A stretch of 56,929 bases of DNA from Bacteroidaceae bacterium (GCA_016302965.1 JAEDMP010000004.1:1-56929); one strand, 5' to 3'. Positions 15,615-23,755 are shown, numbered from the stretch's first letter. Notes: a model not told the origin generated them from the sequence alone. Translations and numbers: made by a program.

Positions 15615-16808
15615 TTAGTGCAGGGTAGCCAGCGTTTCCTTGATACGTCGCATAGCCTCGGTGATGTTCTCGTCGCTGGTGGCATAGCTCATGCGGAAGC
15701 AGTCTGGGTCGCCAAAAGCGTCACCGCCCACGGTTGCCACATGTCCTTTTTCAAGCAGGAACATGGCCAGGTCGGTAGAGTTCCGGATGGTGGTGGTGCC
15801 ATCGGTCTTGCCGTAGAAGCTGCTGCATTTGGGGAAGAGATAGAAGGCTCCTTCGGGCTTGTTCACCTCAAGGCCGGGTATCTCTTGTGCCAGTCTGACG
15901 ATGAGGTCTCGGCGGCGCATAAAGGCCTGTCGCATCTCTTCCACACAGTCTTGTGAGGTTTCGTAGGCATAGCGGGCAGCCATCTGGCTCACCGAGCAGG
16001 GACCACTGGTATATTGGCCTTGCAGTTTGTTGCATCCCTTGACAATCCATTCGGGGGCGGCGATATAGCCGATGCGCCATCCGGTCATGGCATAAGCCTT
16101 GGATACGCCATTCACGAGGATGGTGCGTTCCTTCATGCCGGGGAATTGGGCGATGCTCTCGTGCTTGCCCACATAGTTGATGTGTTCGTAGATTTCGTCG
16201 GCGAGCACAAAGAGGTCGTCGTGCTTGAGGATGACTTCGGCCAGAGCCTGCAGCTCCTCCTTGCTGTAGACGCTGCCTGTAGGATTGCTGGGCGAGCAGA
16301 GTATCAGCAGTCGGGTCTTGGGGGTTATGGCCTTTTCCAGCTGTTCGGGAGTCATCTTGAAGTTCTGTTCGAAGGTGGCTTCCACAAAGACGGGCACGCC
16401 GCCTGCCAGCAGGGCCATCTGGGGATAGGAAACCCAATAGGGCGTGGGGATGATCACCTCATCGCCGCTGTTGACCAGTGCCATGACGGTGTTGCAGACG
16501 CTCTGCTTGGCGCCGTTGGATACGAGAATCTCGTTGGGTGAGTAATCCAGCTGGTTCTCGCGCTTGAGCTTGTCGGCAATGGCTTTGCGCAGGTCGGCAT
16601 AGCCGGGCACGGGTGAATATCTGGAATAATTCTCGTCGATAGCCTTTTTGGCGGCCTCTTTGATATGGTCAGGGGTATTGAAGTCCGGTTCCCCAACGCT
16701 CATGTTGATAACGTCGATGCCTTGTGCCTTCATCTCTGAACTCTTTTGCGACATGGCGAGAGTGGCAGAGGGGGCGAGTCGTTGCAATCGGTCGGATAAT
16801 TGTGCCAT
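15615..16808 (-). CDS. aspC: PLP-dependent aminotransferase, aspartate aminotransferase type
   Basis: This 397-aa class I/II aminotransferase is full-length. The start MAQLSDRLQRLAPSATLAMSQKSSEMKAQG is typical of the subgroup-Ib aspartate aminotransferases. Motifs include GEPDFNTPDHIKEAA, SNGAKQSVCNT, PSNPTGSVYS, the PLP lysine K237 in NGVSKAYAMTGWRIGY, and a C-terminal FRMSYATSDENI with the carboxylate-binding Arg. It probably interconverts aspartate and oxaloacetate with 2-oxoglutarate; the substrate cannot be fixed from sequence. It is monocistronic, with a -7 box at 16838-16845. Confidence 0.9.
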   Translation of the reverse strand: MAQLSDRLQRLAPSATLAMSQKSSEMKAQGIDVINMSVGEPDFNTPDHIKEAAKKAIDENYSRYSPVPGYADLRKAIADKLKRENQLDYSPNEILVSNGAKQSVCNTVMALVNSGDEVIIPTPYWVSYPQMALLAGGVPVFVEATFEQNFKMTPEQLEKAITPKTRLLILCSPSNPTGSVYSKEELQALAEVILKHDDLFVLADEIYEHINYVGKHESIAQFPGMKERTILVNGVSKAYAMTGWRIGYIAAPEWIVKGCNKLQGQYTSGPCSVSQMAARYAYETSQDCVEEMRQAFMRRRDLIVRLAQEIPGLEVNKPEGAFYLFPKCSSFYGKTDGTTTIRNSTDLAMFLLEKGHVATVGGDAFGDPDCFRMSYATSDENITEAMRRIKETLATLH

Positions 16809-16837
16809 GATAAGATATGTTTTTATATAACTAACTG

Positions 16838-16845
16838 CAAAAATA
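16838..16845 (-). promoter_or_regulatory. Bacteroidetes -7 box for the aminotransferase gene
   Basis: The minus-strand sequence TATTTTTG matches TAnnTTTG, 29 bp before the ATG at 16808. Confidence 0.5.
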
Positions 16846-16913
16846 GCGAAATTATTTCGCAGAACGAAGAAAAATGTGTTTTTTTTTGGTTACATGCCTA
16901 AAAAAGTCATCTT

Positions 16914-18125
16914 TTATAGATGAAGCAGGTGTCCCATGCGCTCCTTTTTCGTCATCAGATATTTGTAGTCATACTTGTTGGGTGTGATTTCGATGGGCAC
17001 GTTTTCCACGATTTCCAGTCCGTAACTCTCCAGTCCCACGCGCTTGGTGGGGTTGTTGGTGAGCAGGCGCATCTTGTGCACGCCCAGTTGGCGGAGCATC
17101 TCTGCGCCGCATCCGTATTCGCGCTCGTCGGGTTGGAATCCCAGGTGGACGTTAGCCTCCACGGTGTCCATTCCCTCCTCCTGCAGTTTGTAGGCGGCAA
17201 TCTTGTTCATCAGTCCGATGCCTCTTCCTTCCTGCTGCATGTAGATGAGTACGCCCTTGCCTTCCTCCTCAATCATCTGCATGGCTTTGTGCAGCTGTTC
17301 ACCGCAGTCGCAGCGCATGCTTCCGATGATGTCACCGGTGGCGCATGACGAGTGTACGCGCACCAGGATGGGCTCGTCTTCTTTCCATTCTCCCTTGATG
17401 AGGGCAAAGTGTTCCAGTCCGTTGCATTTCTGTCTGAAGGGCACCAGCTGGAAGTGTCCGTATTGGGTGGGCATGTCCACCTTGGTGCCAATTTCAATGA
17501 TGGAGAGCCGTTTGAGCTGGTAGGCGATGAGGTCTTTGATGGAGATGATTTTCAGTCCGAATTCTTGGGCAAACACCTTCAGTTCCGGCAGTCGGGCCAT
17601 GGTGCCGTCCTCGTTCATGATTTCCATGAGGGCACCGGCGGGATAGAGCCCGGCGAGTCGGCAGAGGTCGATGGCGGCTTCGGTGTGTCCCGAGCGTCTC
17701 AATACGCCGTGTTCCTGGGCATAGAGCGGGTTGATGTGTCCTGGGCGTCCGAAGGTCTCGGGGCGCGAGTTCGGGTCGGCCAGTGCCTTGATGGTGGCGG
17801 CCCGGTCGTGTGCCGACACGCCGGTGGTACATCCTTCCAGTTTGTCGATGGTGACGGTGAAGGGGGTTCCCAGCATCGAGGTGTTGTTCTCTACCTGTTT
17901 GGGCAGGTCGAGTTCTTCGCTTCGGCTGATGGTGATGGGAGCGCAGAGCACTCCCCTTGCATGTTTCAGCATGAAGTTTACTTTTTCGGGAGTGATCAGT
18001 TCCGCCGCGATGATGAGGTCGCCCTCGTTTTCGCGGTCTTCGTCATCCACAACGATGACAAATTCTCCTTTCTTGAAGTCTTCTACAGCTTCATCGATGC
18101 TGTTCAACTGGATTTCTTGTTGCAT
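16914..18125 (-). CDS. ribBA: Bifunctional DHBP synthase / GTP cyclohydrolase II (riboflavin)
   Basis: This 403-aa protein supplies both precursors of riboflavin. The N-terminal RibB domain (~1-205) makes 3,4-dihydroxy-2-butanone 4-phosphate from ribulose 5-phosphate and carries DDEDRENEGDL at residues 27-37 and HTEAAIDLCRLAG near 147. The C-terminal RibA domain opens the imidazole ring of GTP. Its zinc ligands C261, C272 and C274 are intact in SSCATGDIIGSMRCDC, and QEGRGIGLMNKI follows. Both active sites look complete. It lies 52 bp downstream of the LptF/G-family gene on the same strand and is probably co-transcribed. No FMN riboswitch is evident in that short gap. Confidence 0.95.
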   Translation of the reverse strand: MQQEIQLNSIDEAVEDFKKGEFVIVVDDEDRENEGDLIIAAELITPEKVNFMLKHARGVLCAPITISRSEELDLPKQVENNTSMLGTPFTVTIDKLEGCTTGVSAHDRAATIKALADPNSRPETFGRPGHINPLYAQEHGVLRRSGHTEAAIDLCRLAGLYPAGALMEIMNEDGTMARLPELKVFAQEFGLKIISIKDLIAYQLKRLSIIEIGTKVDMPTQYGHFQLVPFRQKCNGLEHFALIKGEWKEDEPILVRVHSSCATGDIIGSMRCDCGEQLHKAMQMIEEEGKGVLIYMQQEGRGIGLMNKIAAYKLQEEGMDTVEANVHLGFQPDEREYGCGAEMLRQLGVHKMRLLTNNPTKRVGLESYGLEIVENVPIEITPNKYDYKYLMTKKERMGHLLHL

Positions 18126-18177
18126 ATAGCTGATGTTTATTTTGTTTCTATATAATATATAATAAGGTGTAGCTTGC

Positions 18178-20082
18178 CTATCGGGCAGCGGTTGTCATCT
18201 CGCCGATTCGGCTGATGATGCTGTCGTTGGTAGCCTTGACGCTACGCAGGTCGCGAAGAAGGCGCAGCCTGAACCGCCACATGCGCAGATAGAAGAAGAT
18301 ACCGATGGGCAGCAACAGTCCGGTGATGACATTGAGCCATTTCTGCCTGAAGGGTCTGGTATGGGCGTGGGTGGCCATGATGGGGTAGTGGTTGATGAGT
18401 GTGAGCACGGCCTTGTCCTTGGTGTTCGACAGGTCTTCGATTACCTCTTCCAGCTCCTCGTTGATTTCTCTGATGCGTCGGTCGTCACCTGGTCTGAAGA
18501 ACACCTTGATGGGGTTGGGTGCTTTCATGAGGTTATGCTGCTGTGAGTATTCGGTGATGTCGCGGTTGATTTGGCCGAGCCGTTCGGCATCGGTCAGATA
18601 TTCGGGGTCGTTGATGATGACCTCCTTCTTCATGATATGCCGTTTCGAGCGGATGCCGAGCATGGCGAAGAGCGCGTTCTTGTAGAGGTCGAAGTTGAAT
18701 ACGGTGGAATCCTTGTTCGACTTGTAGGTGAAGAAGATGGCGATAGGTGCGAGAACCATGGTCGAGATGAGTCGGCCGAACCACACTGTCCAGATGTTGC
18801 TGCGTGCCATCCTGAATCCCGAGTTGTCGAAGATATAGTAGATGATGAACACCAGTACGGAGATGATGACCGGCACACCCAGACCACCTTTTCGGATGAT
18901 GGCACCCAGGGGGGCACCGATGAAGAAGAAGAGGATGCAGCAGAAGGAGAGTGTAAACTTGTAGAAAGCCTCCAGCTGGTGCAGACGCATGTTGCGGTCG
19001 AGCATGTCGGTATAGCTGCCTTTCATCTCGATGTCCATCTTCATCGACTGTACGTTGGCGAGAGCCGTCTTCACCGCTTCCAGTTTCTTGCTGTCGGTCA
19101 ACCGGATGAAGCAGGAGTCGATGTCGGTCTTTGTTGCCCGCTTGGCTATTTGGGCCGAGTCCTTGGCAGTGATGGTCGGCAGATAATAGGTACTTGCTTT
19201 GGCATTTTTGTAGTAAGCGTATCCCACGCTGTCGTTGAAGTTCCTGATGGAGTCCATGTCGTGGAATATCTTCATGATGCTTTTCGAGCGGGCGTCGGCC
19301 GAGATGCCTGTCACGTCGGCCATGCTGAACCCGCCGTCAAAGTCGAGCACGATGCGCTTGTGGCTGAAGGTCTCCCTGCGGTAAGGGATGCTGGCGCTTC
19401 CTGCCATGCTCTGCGAGGGCATGTTTTCAAACCATTCACCGCTGTGGAGGGTCAGCACCAGGTGTTTCTTTTCCGCTGTCGACTGCAGCATGCCCGAGTC
19501 GGCAAGGATGATGGCCTGGTCTTCGTAGCTGCCGTTCATCTTGTAGATCATGATGCCGTAGAGCATACCCGTCTTGAGGTCTTTCTTCTGCACGTAGAGG
19601 TTGCAGTTGGGGATGCCGTCGTAGAAGATGCCCTCGGGAATCTCCAGTTCCGGACTCTTCTGTTTCATCGAGAGCAGCAGTTGGCCGAACGACTTGTTGG
19701 CCTCCGGCCCTACCACATTCTGGAAGTAGAAGGAACTGAGCGCGATACATACCACGATGACAATGAGCGGCCGGAAAGCCTGCATCAGCGAGATGCCTGC
19801 AGCCTTGATGGCTGTCAGCTCCGAACTTTCGCCCATGTTGCCGAAGGTGATGAGTGAGGAGAGCAGGATGGCGAGCGGGAAGGCCTGTGGCATGAGCATG
19901 AGGCCCATATACCAGAAGAACTGCGCCAGGATTTCGAGCGACAGTCCCTTGCCGATGAGCTCGTCGACATAGCGCCAAAGGAATTGCATCATCAGCACGA
20001 ACTGGCAGATGAAGAAGGCACCGAAGAAGAGTAGTGCAAACTGTTTGGCAATGAATATATCTAATTTTTTGATGCGCAGCAT
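18178..20082 (-). CDS. lptG: LptF/LptG-family permease (YjgP/YjgQ), extended
   Basis: This 634-aa inner-membrane protein belongs to the LptFG family, whose members extract lipopolysaccharide with the LptB ATPase. Three N-terminal helices (LDIFIAKQFALLFFGAFFICQFVLMM; MGLMLMPQAFPLAILLSSLITFG; FRPLIVIVVCIALSSFYFQNVV) are followed by a periplasmic jellyroll region. A second helix group starts near residue 375 (FTLSFCCILFFFIGAPLGAIIRKGGLG). ESSELTAIKAAGISL is the usual cytoplasmic motif. The family is typically ~360 aa; here ~160 extra C-terminal residues form a charged coil and one more hydrophobic segment (WLNVITGLLLPIGIFFYLRMW), as in other Bacteroidetes members. Whether it is LptF or LptG is unclear. 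Confidence 0.88.
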   Translation of the reverse strand: MLRIKKLDIFIAKQFALLFFGAFFICQFVLMMQFLWRYVDELIGKGLSLEILAQFFWYMGLMLMPQAFPLAILLSSLITFGNMGESSELTAIKAAGISLMQAFRPLIVIVVCIALSSFYFQNVVGPEANKSFGQLLLSMKQKSPELEIPEGIFYDGIPNCNLYVQKKDLKTGMLYGIMIYKMNGSYEDQAIILADSGMLQSTAEKKHLVLTLHSGEWFENMPSQSMAGSASIPYRRETFSHKRIVLDFDGGFSMADVTGISADARSKSIMKIFHDMDSIRNFNDSVGYAYYKNAKASTYYLPTITAKDSAQIAKRATKTDIDSCFIRLTDSKKLEAVKTALANVQSMKMDIEMKGSYTDMLDRNMRLHQLEAFYKFTLSFCCILFFFIGAPLGAIIRKGGLGVPVIISVLVFIIYYIFDNSGFRMARSNIWTVWFGRLISTMVLAPIAIFFTYKSNKDSTVFNFDLYKNALFAMLGIRSKRHIMKKEVIINDPEYLTDAERLGQINRDITEYSQQHNLMKAPNPIKVFFRPGDDRRIREINEELEEVIEDLSNTKDKAVLTLINHYPIMATHAHTRPFRQKWLNVITGLLLPIGIFFYLRMWRFRLRLLRDLRSVKATNDSIISRIGEMTTAAR

Positions 20083-20117
20083 GTGTAATAGCCGATGCCC
20101 TAATGGCTTTCGGCCTG

Positions 20118-20125
20118 CAAAATTA
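20118..20125 (-). promoter_or_regulatory. Bacteroidetes -7 box for the lptG-ribBA pair
   Basis: The minus-strand sequence TAATTTTG matches TAnnTTTG, 35 bp before the permease ATG. Confidence 0.5.
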
Positions 20126-20210
20126 GTATAAAAATGTCAGAGAACGTAGCGTTTCACATTTTTTATATAGTTTTTTTGAATATAATAATGTGTATGTGCG
20201 CTACCTTTCC

Positions 20211-20609
20211 TTACATACCGCTGGCGCGGTGGAGTCGTTCCAGGCTGTCTTCCCAGAAGGAACGCAGGCTCTCCTCTTCGTCGGGGGTACACCAGTCGGT
20301 AATGCAGAGATGTACCTGTCGGGTCAGGTCGTTTTTCTCGATGGTCATCTCGAGATAGTAGTCGCTGCCCTCGTCTTCCTCCCATTGCAGCGAGATGCTG
20401 CTGGGGGTGTGGCACGTGATGAGTGTGGCATGGCGCACGTCCTGTCCCGACCATTCTTCGCCCCATTTGAATACCAGCCGGTTGGCCTCCTTGGTCACCT
20501 CGTCGGCCATCCATTTCTGCAGTCCTCCAATGGTTCCTATCATGCTCCATGCGATTTTGCTGGAACTGGTATTGAGTGGGTGCTCAATCGTAATTTTCAG
20601 CTTTTCCAT
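20211..20609 (-). CDS. START-like domain protein
   Basis: This 132-aa cytoplasmic protein starts at MEKLKITIEHPLNTSSSKIAWSMIG; an ATG five codons upstream is possible. The pattern of an N-terminal strand, GLQKWMADEV, alternating strands (LVFKWGEEW, ISLQWEEDEGSDYYLEMTIEK, VHLCITDW) and a long C-terminal helix (LRSFWEDSLERLHRASGM) matches the helix-grip START/AHSA1 fold of a small Bacteroidetes family. The ligand and role are unknown. It stands alone between lptG and the tRNA. Upstream the sequence TAATTTTA is only a near-match to the -7 box. Confidence 0.8.
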   Translation of the reverse strand: MEKLKITIEHPLNTSSSKIAWSMIGTIGGLQKWMADEVTKEANRLVFKWGEEWSGQDVRHATLITCHTPSSISLQWEEDEGSDYYLEMTIEKNDLTRQVHLCITDWCTPDEEESLRSFWEDSLERLHRASGM

Positions 20610-20692
20610 CGTTGTTGCAGGCATTATTAGATGTATTCCGCTGTAAAATTACAACATTTTTCGGTGATGACCAATAAAAAATGCCGAAAAAT

Positions 20693-20723
20693 TTTGCAGA
20701 ACAAAAAAAAAGCATTACCTTTG
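20693..20723 (+). promoter_or_regulatory. Bacteroidetes -33/-7 promoter of tRNA-Met
   Basis: TTTG (20693-20696), 19-bp spacer, TACCTTTG (20716-20723), a perfect match to the consensus, ending 18 bp before the tRNA. Confidence 0.85.
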
Positions 20724-20741
20724 CACTCGCAAACAAGCAAT

Positions 20742-20815
20742 GGCGGGATAGCTCAGCTGGTTAGAGCGTCGGATTCATAATCCGGAGGTCGTGGGTTCGG
20801 GTCCCACCCCCGCTA
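20742..20815 (+). tRNA. tRNA-Met (anticodon CAT)
   Basis: This 74-nt gene folds as a cloverleaf: acceptor GGCGGGA/CCCCGCT, D stem GCTC/GAGC, anticodon stem TCGGA/TCCGG with loop TTCATAA, T stem GTGGG/CCCAC with loop TTCGGGT, and discriminator A. The anticodon CAT is at 20776-20778. The last acceptor pair is an A-C mismatch and the first is G-T. The features fit an elongator Met tRNA; a lysidine-modified Ile2 tRNA cannot be excluded from sequence alone. CCA is not encoded. It has its own promoter and terminator. Confidence 0.95.
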
Positions 20816-20824
20816 CTTAAAGTG

Positions 20825-20854
20825 CCCTGTAAACCTACGGTTTGCAGGGTTTTT
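20825..20854 (+). terminator. Terminator of tRNA-Met
   Basis: The 11-bp stem CCCTGTAAACC / GGTTTGCAGGG (one wobble) with a 3-nt loop is followed by five T residues. Confidence 0.85.
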
Positions 20855-20880
20855 CATTTATGCAGGGTGCAAATTGCCAC

Positions 20881-20918
20881 AAAAGAGGGGCAGCGGATGA
20901 TTATTCCGCTGCCCCTCT
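20881..20918 (-). terminator. Terminator of nhaD
   Basis: A perfect 14-bp GC-rich stem (20884-20897 with 20905-20918) is followed by TTTT on the minus strand, beginning 3 bp after the nhaD stop. Confidence 0.8.
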
Positions 20919-20921
20919 TCA

Positions 20922-22280
20922 TCAGAAGGCCTCCATCAGCGTGCGTATCAGCCAGTAGGAGAGGATGCCTGCCACATAGCCCACAAAGACGATCCAGGTA
21001 ATCTTCTTCATGTACCAGCCGAAGGTGATTTTCTCCAGTCCCATCACCACCACGCCGGCAGCGCTGCCGATGATGAGCATCGACCCGCCCACACCGGCAC
21101 AGTAGGCCAGGAGTTGCCAGAAGAGGCCGTCTACGGCCATGTCGCCCGTCATCTGCACGGGATACATGCCCATACAGCCGGCCACCAAGGGCACATTGTC
21201 GACAATGCTCGACAGTATTCCGATGATACCCGTCACGATATAGTGGTTGCCGTTGAACCAGATGTTGAGCCCTTCGCCCAACTGGGCCAGCACACCGATG
21301 GTTTGCAGACAGCCTACGGCCATCAGGATGCCGAGGAAGAAGAGGATGGTCGACATGTCGATGCGGGAGAGCATGCGGCTCACGCGCTTCTGCATTCCGT
21401 CGCTCTCGTCATGCTCGAGATGGCGGTACATCGTTTCCGTCACCGTCCATAACACACCCAGCACCAGCAGGATGCCGATAAAGGGAGGCAGATGGGTGAG
21501 GGTCTTGAAGATGGGCACAAAGATGAGGCCGCCCACACCCAACTGGAAGATGGTACGTCGCTGGCTCACGTTCAGGTAGTTTTCCGGTCCTTTCTTCGAA
21601 TCCTGGTCTTTCGGGGTCACCAGGTCGCCCTTGAGTTGCAGCGAGAGGAAGTAGGCAGGGATGAGCATCGAGATGAGCGAGGGGATGAAGATTTCGGTGA
21701 TGACACCGAGGGCGGTGATGACCCCGCGGTTCCACAGCATGATGGTGGTCACGTCGCCGATAGGGGAGAAGGCACCTCCTGAGTTGGCGGCAATCACCAC
21801 GAGCGAGGCGTAGATGATGCGGTCTTTCTTGTCTTTCACGAGTTTGCGCAGAATCATCACCATCACAATCGAGGTGGTGAGATTGTCGAGGATGGCACTC
21901 AGGATAAAGGTCATGAAGGCAATGCGCCAGAGCAGCGATCGTTTGCTCTTGGTCTTCAGTGTGTCTTTCACGAAGTTGAATCCTCCGTTCTGGTCCACGA
22001 GTTCCACGATGGTCATGGCTCCCATGAGGAAGAAGAGCGTGGAACCGGTCTCTCCGAGATGTTCTTCGATGATTTTGCCCACAGCCGTGGCCATTTGGTC
22101 ATGGGGTACTCCGGCCAGGCAGTCGGCTACCACCGTTGGATTAATCATAAAGAGTGTCCAGCAGACCACAAACATCAGGATGGCAATGGCGGCTTTGTTG
22201 ATACGTGTCACGCTTTCGATGGCGATGAAGAAATAGCCGATGACGAAGGCACAGACGATGGCAATAGTTAACGTTGGCAT
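20922..22280 (-). CDS. nhaD: Na+/H+ antiporter, NhaD family
   Basis: This inner-membrane antiporter has 452 residues from the start at 22280 (MPTLTIAIVCAFVIGYFFIAIESVTRINKAA). A further in-frame ATG at 22343 is unlikely because it lies almost on the predicted transcription start. About 12 hydrophobic helices are visible. NhaD/ArsB-like motifs include FFLMGAMTIVELVDQNGGF, ILDNLTTSIVMVMILRKL, VVIAANSGGAFSPIGDVTTIMLW and IVDNVPLVAG. It exchanges sodium for protons and supports pH and sodium homeostasis. It is transcribed alone, with a -7 box at 22352-22359 and a strong terminator. Confidence 0.92.
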   Translation of the reverse strand: MPTLTIAIVCAFVIGYFFIAIESVTRINKAAIAILMFVVCWTLFMINPTVVADCLAGVPHDQMATAVGKIIEEHLGETGSTLFFLMGAMTIVELVDQNGGFNFVKDTLKTKSKRSLLWRIAFMTFILSAILDNLTTSIVMVMILRKLVKDKKDRIIYASLVVIAANSGGAFSPIGDVTTIMLWNRGVITALGVITEIFIPSLISMLIPAYFLSLQLKGDLVTPKDQDSKKGPENYLNVSQRRTIFQLGVGGLIFVPIFKTLTHLPPFIGILLVLGVLWTVTETMYRHLEHDESDGMQKRVSRMLSRIDMSTILFFLGILMAVGCLQTIGVLAQLGEGLNIWFNGNHYIVTGIIGILSSIVDNVPLVAGCMGMYPVQMTGDMAVDGLFWQLLAYCAGVGGSMLIIGSAAGVVVMGLEKITFGWYMKKITWIVFVGYVAGILSYWLIRTLMEAF

Positions 22281-22351
22281 GATAGGTTTTGTACTTAGTA
22301 TAGATATTGGATAAATGTTTAACTTGAGTGCATTGTTTTTCAATGCGATTG

Positions 22352-22359
22352 CAAAGGTA
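22352..22359 (-). promoter_or_regulatory. nhaD: Bacteroidetes -7 box for nhaD
   Basis: The minus-strand sequence TACCTTTG matches TAnnTTTG. It leaves a ~65-nt leader to the ATG at 22280 and supports that start. Confidence 0.55.
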
Positions 22360-22439
22360 GTGATTTCTTTCTATTTACGCATCATTCTCCCCGATATATT
22401 TAATGAAAACGTTTACAACTGCGGGTTGGGATTTCTGTT

Positions 22440-22587
22440 ACTACGCGTAGTTGCACTTGTTACCTCACGTAGTTGCACGAATCATGGCTGGTAATCGCCC
22501 TATATATAATAGGTGGAAAACTCATCGTAATCTGTTCCCAACTGATTGCCGTATTCAGTTGAGAACAGGCTTCCGTATTCAGTTGAG
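22440..22587. repeat. Cluster of short palindromes and direct repeats in the nhaD-purH gap
   Basis: The gap holds a perfect 12-bp palindrome ACTACGCGTAGT (22440-22451). CGTAGTTGCAC occurs twice as a direct repeat (22446-22456, 22468-22478). An imperfect 14-bp inverted repeat spans 22532-22545 / 22555-22568. CCGTATTCAGTTGAG occurs twice (22549-22563, 22573-22587). No open reading frame covers it. The purpose is unknown. Confidence 0.6.
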
Positions 22588-22733
22588 CGGAGAACAGAAT
22601 CGGATGGATTTGTAAAATGTAGTTAATGGTAGTTTTAATGTGCTTTTATTGTCAAAATGACAGTAAAAGACGGTAAATAACAATAAAAATGAAACAAAAT
22701 ATGCCCTTTATATTGAAAAAAGTATTCATTTTT

Positions 22734-22764
22734 TTTGGTAATTAGTGGGAAATATTTAAATTTG
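22734..22764 (+). promoter_or_regulatory. Bacteroidetes -33/-7 promoter before a 49-codon ORF
   Basis: TTTG (22734-22737), 19-bp spacer, TAAATTTG (22757-22764), a full consensus match 38 bp before the ATG at 22803. Confidence 0.8.
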
Positions 22765-22802
22765 CAGCGTTTTTGTAATTTTAAGTTAAGAGAGAATGTC
22801 TT

Positions 22803-22952
22803 ATGAGTAAAAGAATCAAAATGCTCCTGTCATGTCTCTTCCTGATGGTAGGAATGGCCATGGCGCAGACAAAAAACAGATATGAACAGAAACTTTTAAA
22901 TTTCATGCAATATTCTGATGATAACCGCTGTTCGGCGGAACAGCATCCATAA
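22803..22952 (+). CDS. 49-aa signal-peptide ORF, possibly a remnant of a larger exported protein
   Basis: The product is 49 residues: a signal peptide (MSKRIKMLLSCLFLMVGMAMAQ) followed by 27 residues (TKNRYEQKLLNFMQYSDDN..., ending AEQHP). The signal segment closely resembles those of Prevotella SusC/RagA-type receptors. The rest does not match the expected carboxypeptidase-like or plug domain. The ORF has a full promoter (22734-22764) and a strong terminator (22971-23004), so a ~235-nt transcript is expected. It may be a real small secreted peptide, the 5' end of a lost gene, or coding-like sequence in a small RNA. I cannot choose between these from sequence alone. Confidence 0.5.
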   Translation: MSKRIKMLLSCLFLMVGMAMAQTKNRYEQKLLNFMQYSDDNRCSAEQHP

Positions 22953-22970
22953 CTCATAAAAATGTATGGT

Positions 22971-23004
22971 GAGGGACTATGCCTTGGTGGCATGGTCCCT
23001 CTTT
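22971..23004 (+). terminator. Terminator of the short transcription unit
   Basis: The 13-bp stem GAGGGACTATGCC / GGCATGGTCCCTC (one wobble) with a 5-nt loop is followed by TTT, 18 bp after the 49-codon ORF. Confidence 0.75.
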
Positions 23005-23115
23005 CCTGTATATATAATAAGGTATAACCATCGCCGAAGGGCAGCTGGGGAATGCTTTTTGATGCGTATCAACCTTTTTTTTCAGAATTATGATGGCTGT
23101 GTCAAGTCTTTTTCG

Positions 23116-23123
23116 TAACTTTG
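23116..23123 (+). promoter_or_regulatory. Bacteroidetes -7 box for the purH(N)-mre cluster
   Basis: TAACTTTG matches TAnnTTTG and places transcription start near 23130. This rules out the upstream in-frame ATG codon at 23090 and leaves 23144 or 23159 as starts. Confidence 0.65.
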
Positions 23124-23158
23124 CAGTCTCTAATTACATTATAATGCATTATAACGCT

Positions 23159-23755
23159 ATGTCAGGAACAAAGAAGATTAAAACCGCGCTGATTTCGGTT
23201 TTCCACAAGGATGGTTTGGACGAGTTGTTGAAGAAGTTGAACGAAGAGGGTGTGAAGTTCCTTTCTACCGGAGGAACCCAGACCTTTATCGAATCATTGG
23301 GTTATGAGTGCCAGAAGGTGGAGGATGTGACCACTTACCCCTCTATCCTCGGCGGACGTGTGAAAACCCTGCACCCCAAAATCTTTGGAGGCATCCTTGG
23401 CCGTCGTGACAACGAAGGCGACCAGGAACAGATGGCTTCCTACGAGATTCCCGCCATCGACCTCGTTATCGTAGACCTTTATCCCTTTGAGCAGACCGTA
23501 GCCAGCGGAGCCTCCGAGGCCGACATCATCGAGAAGATTGATATCGGTGGCATCTCACTTATCCGTGCCGGTGCCAAGAACTTCAACGATGTGGTGATTG
23601 TTCCCAGCAAGGCCGAATATGCTGTGCTGCTCGACATCCTCAACAAGAAGGGTGCTGAGACCGACCTGGCCGACCGTCGTATGTTCGCTACCCGTGCCTT
23701 TGGCGTGAGCAGCCATTACGATACAGCTATCCACAGCTGGTTTGAGCAGGCATAA
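23159..23755 (+). CDS. purH: IMP cyclohydrolase (stand-alone N-terminal half of PurH)
   Basis: This 198-aa protein closes FAICAR to IMP, the last step of purine synthesis. It has the MGS-like fold and the family's catalytic residues by position: K69 in GGRVKTLHPK, Y108 in VDLYPFEQT, D128 in KIDIGG and K140 in IRAGAKNF. It ends at SSHYDTAIHSWFEQA, exactly where full-length PurH would continue into the transformylase domain, so this is a clean domain split rather than a random truncation. The transformylase is at 4912-6093 on the other strand. It leads the cluster mreB-mreC-mreD-mrdA-rodA, a conserved order in Bacteroidales. An in-frame ATG at 23144 is an alternative start. Confidence 0.92.
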   Translation: MSGTKKIKTALISVFHKDGLDELLKKLNEEGVKFLSTGGTQTFIESLGYECQKVEDVTTYPSILGGRVKTLHPKIFGGILGRRDNEGDQEQMASYEIPAIDLVIVDLYPFEQTVASGASEADIIEKIDIGGISLIRAGAKNFNDVVIVPSKAEYAVLLDILNKKGAETDLADRRMFATRAFGVSSHYDTAIHSWFEQA

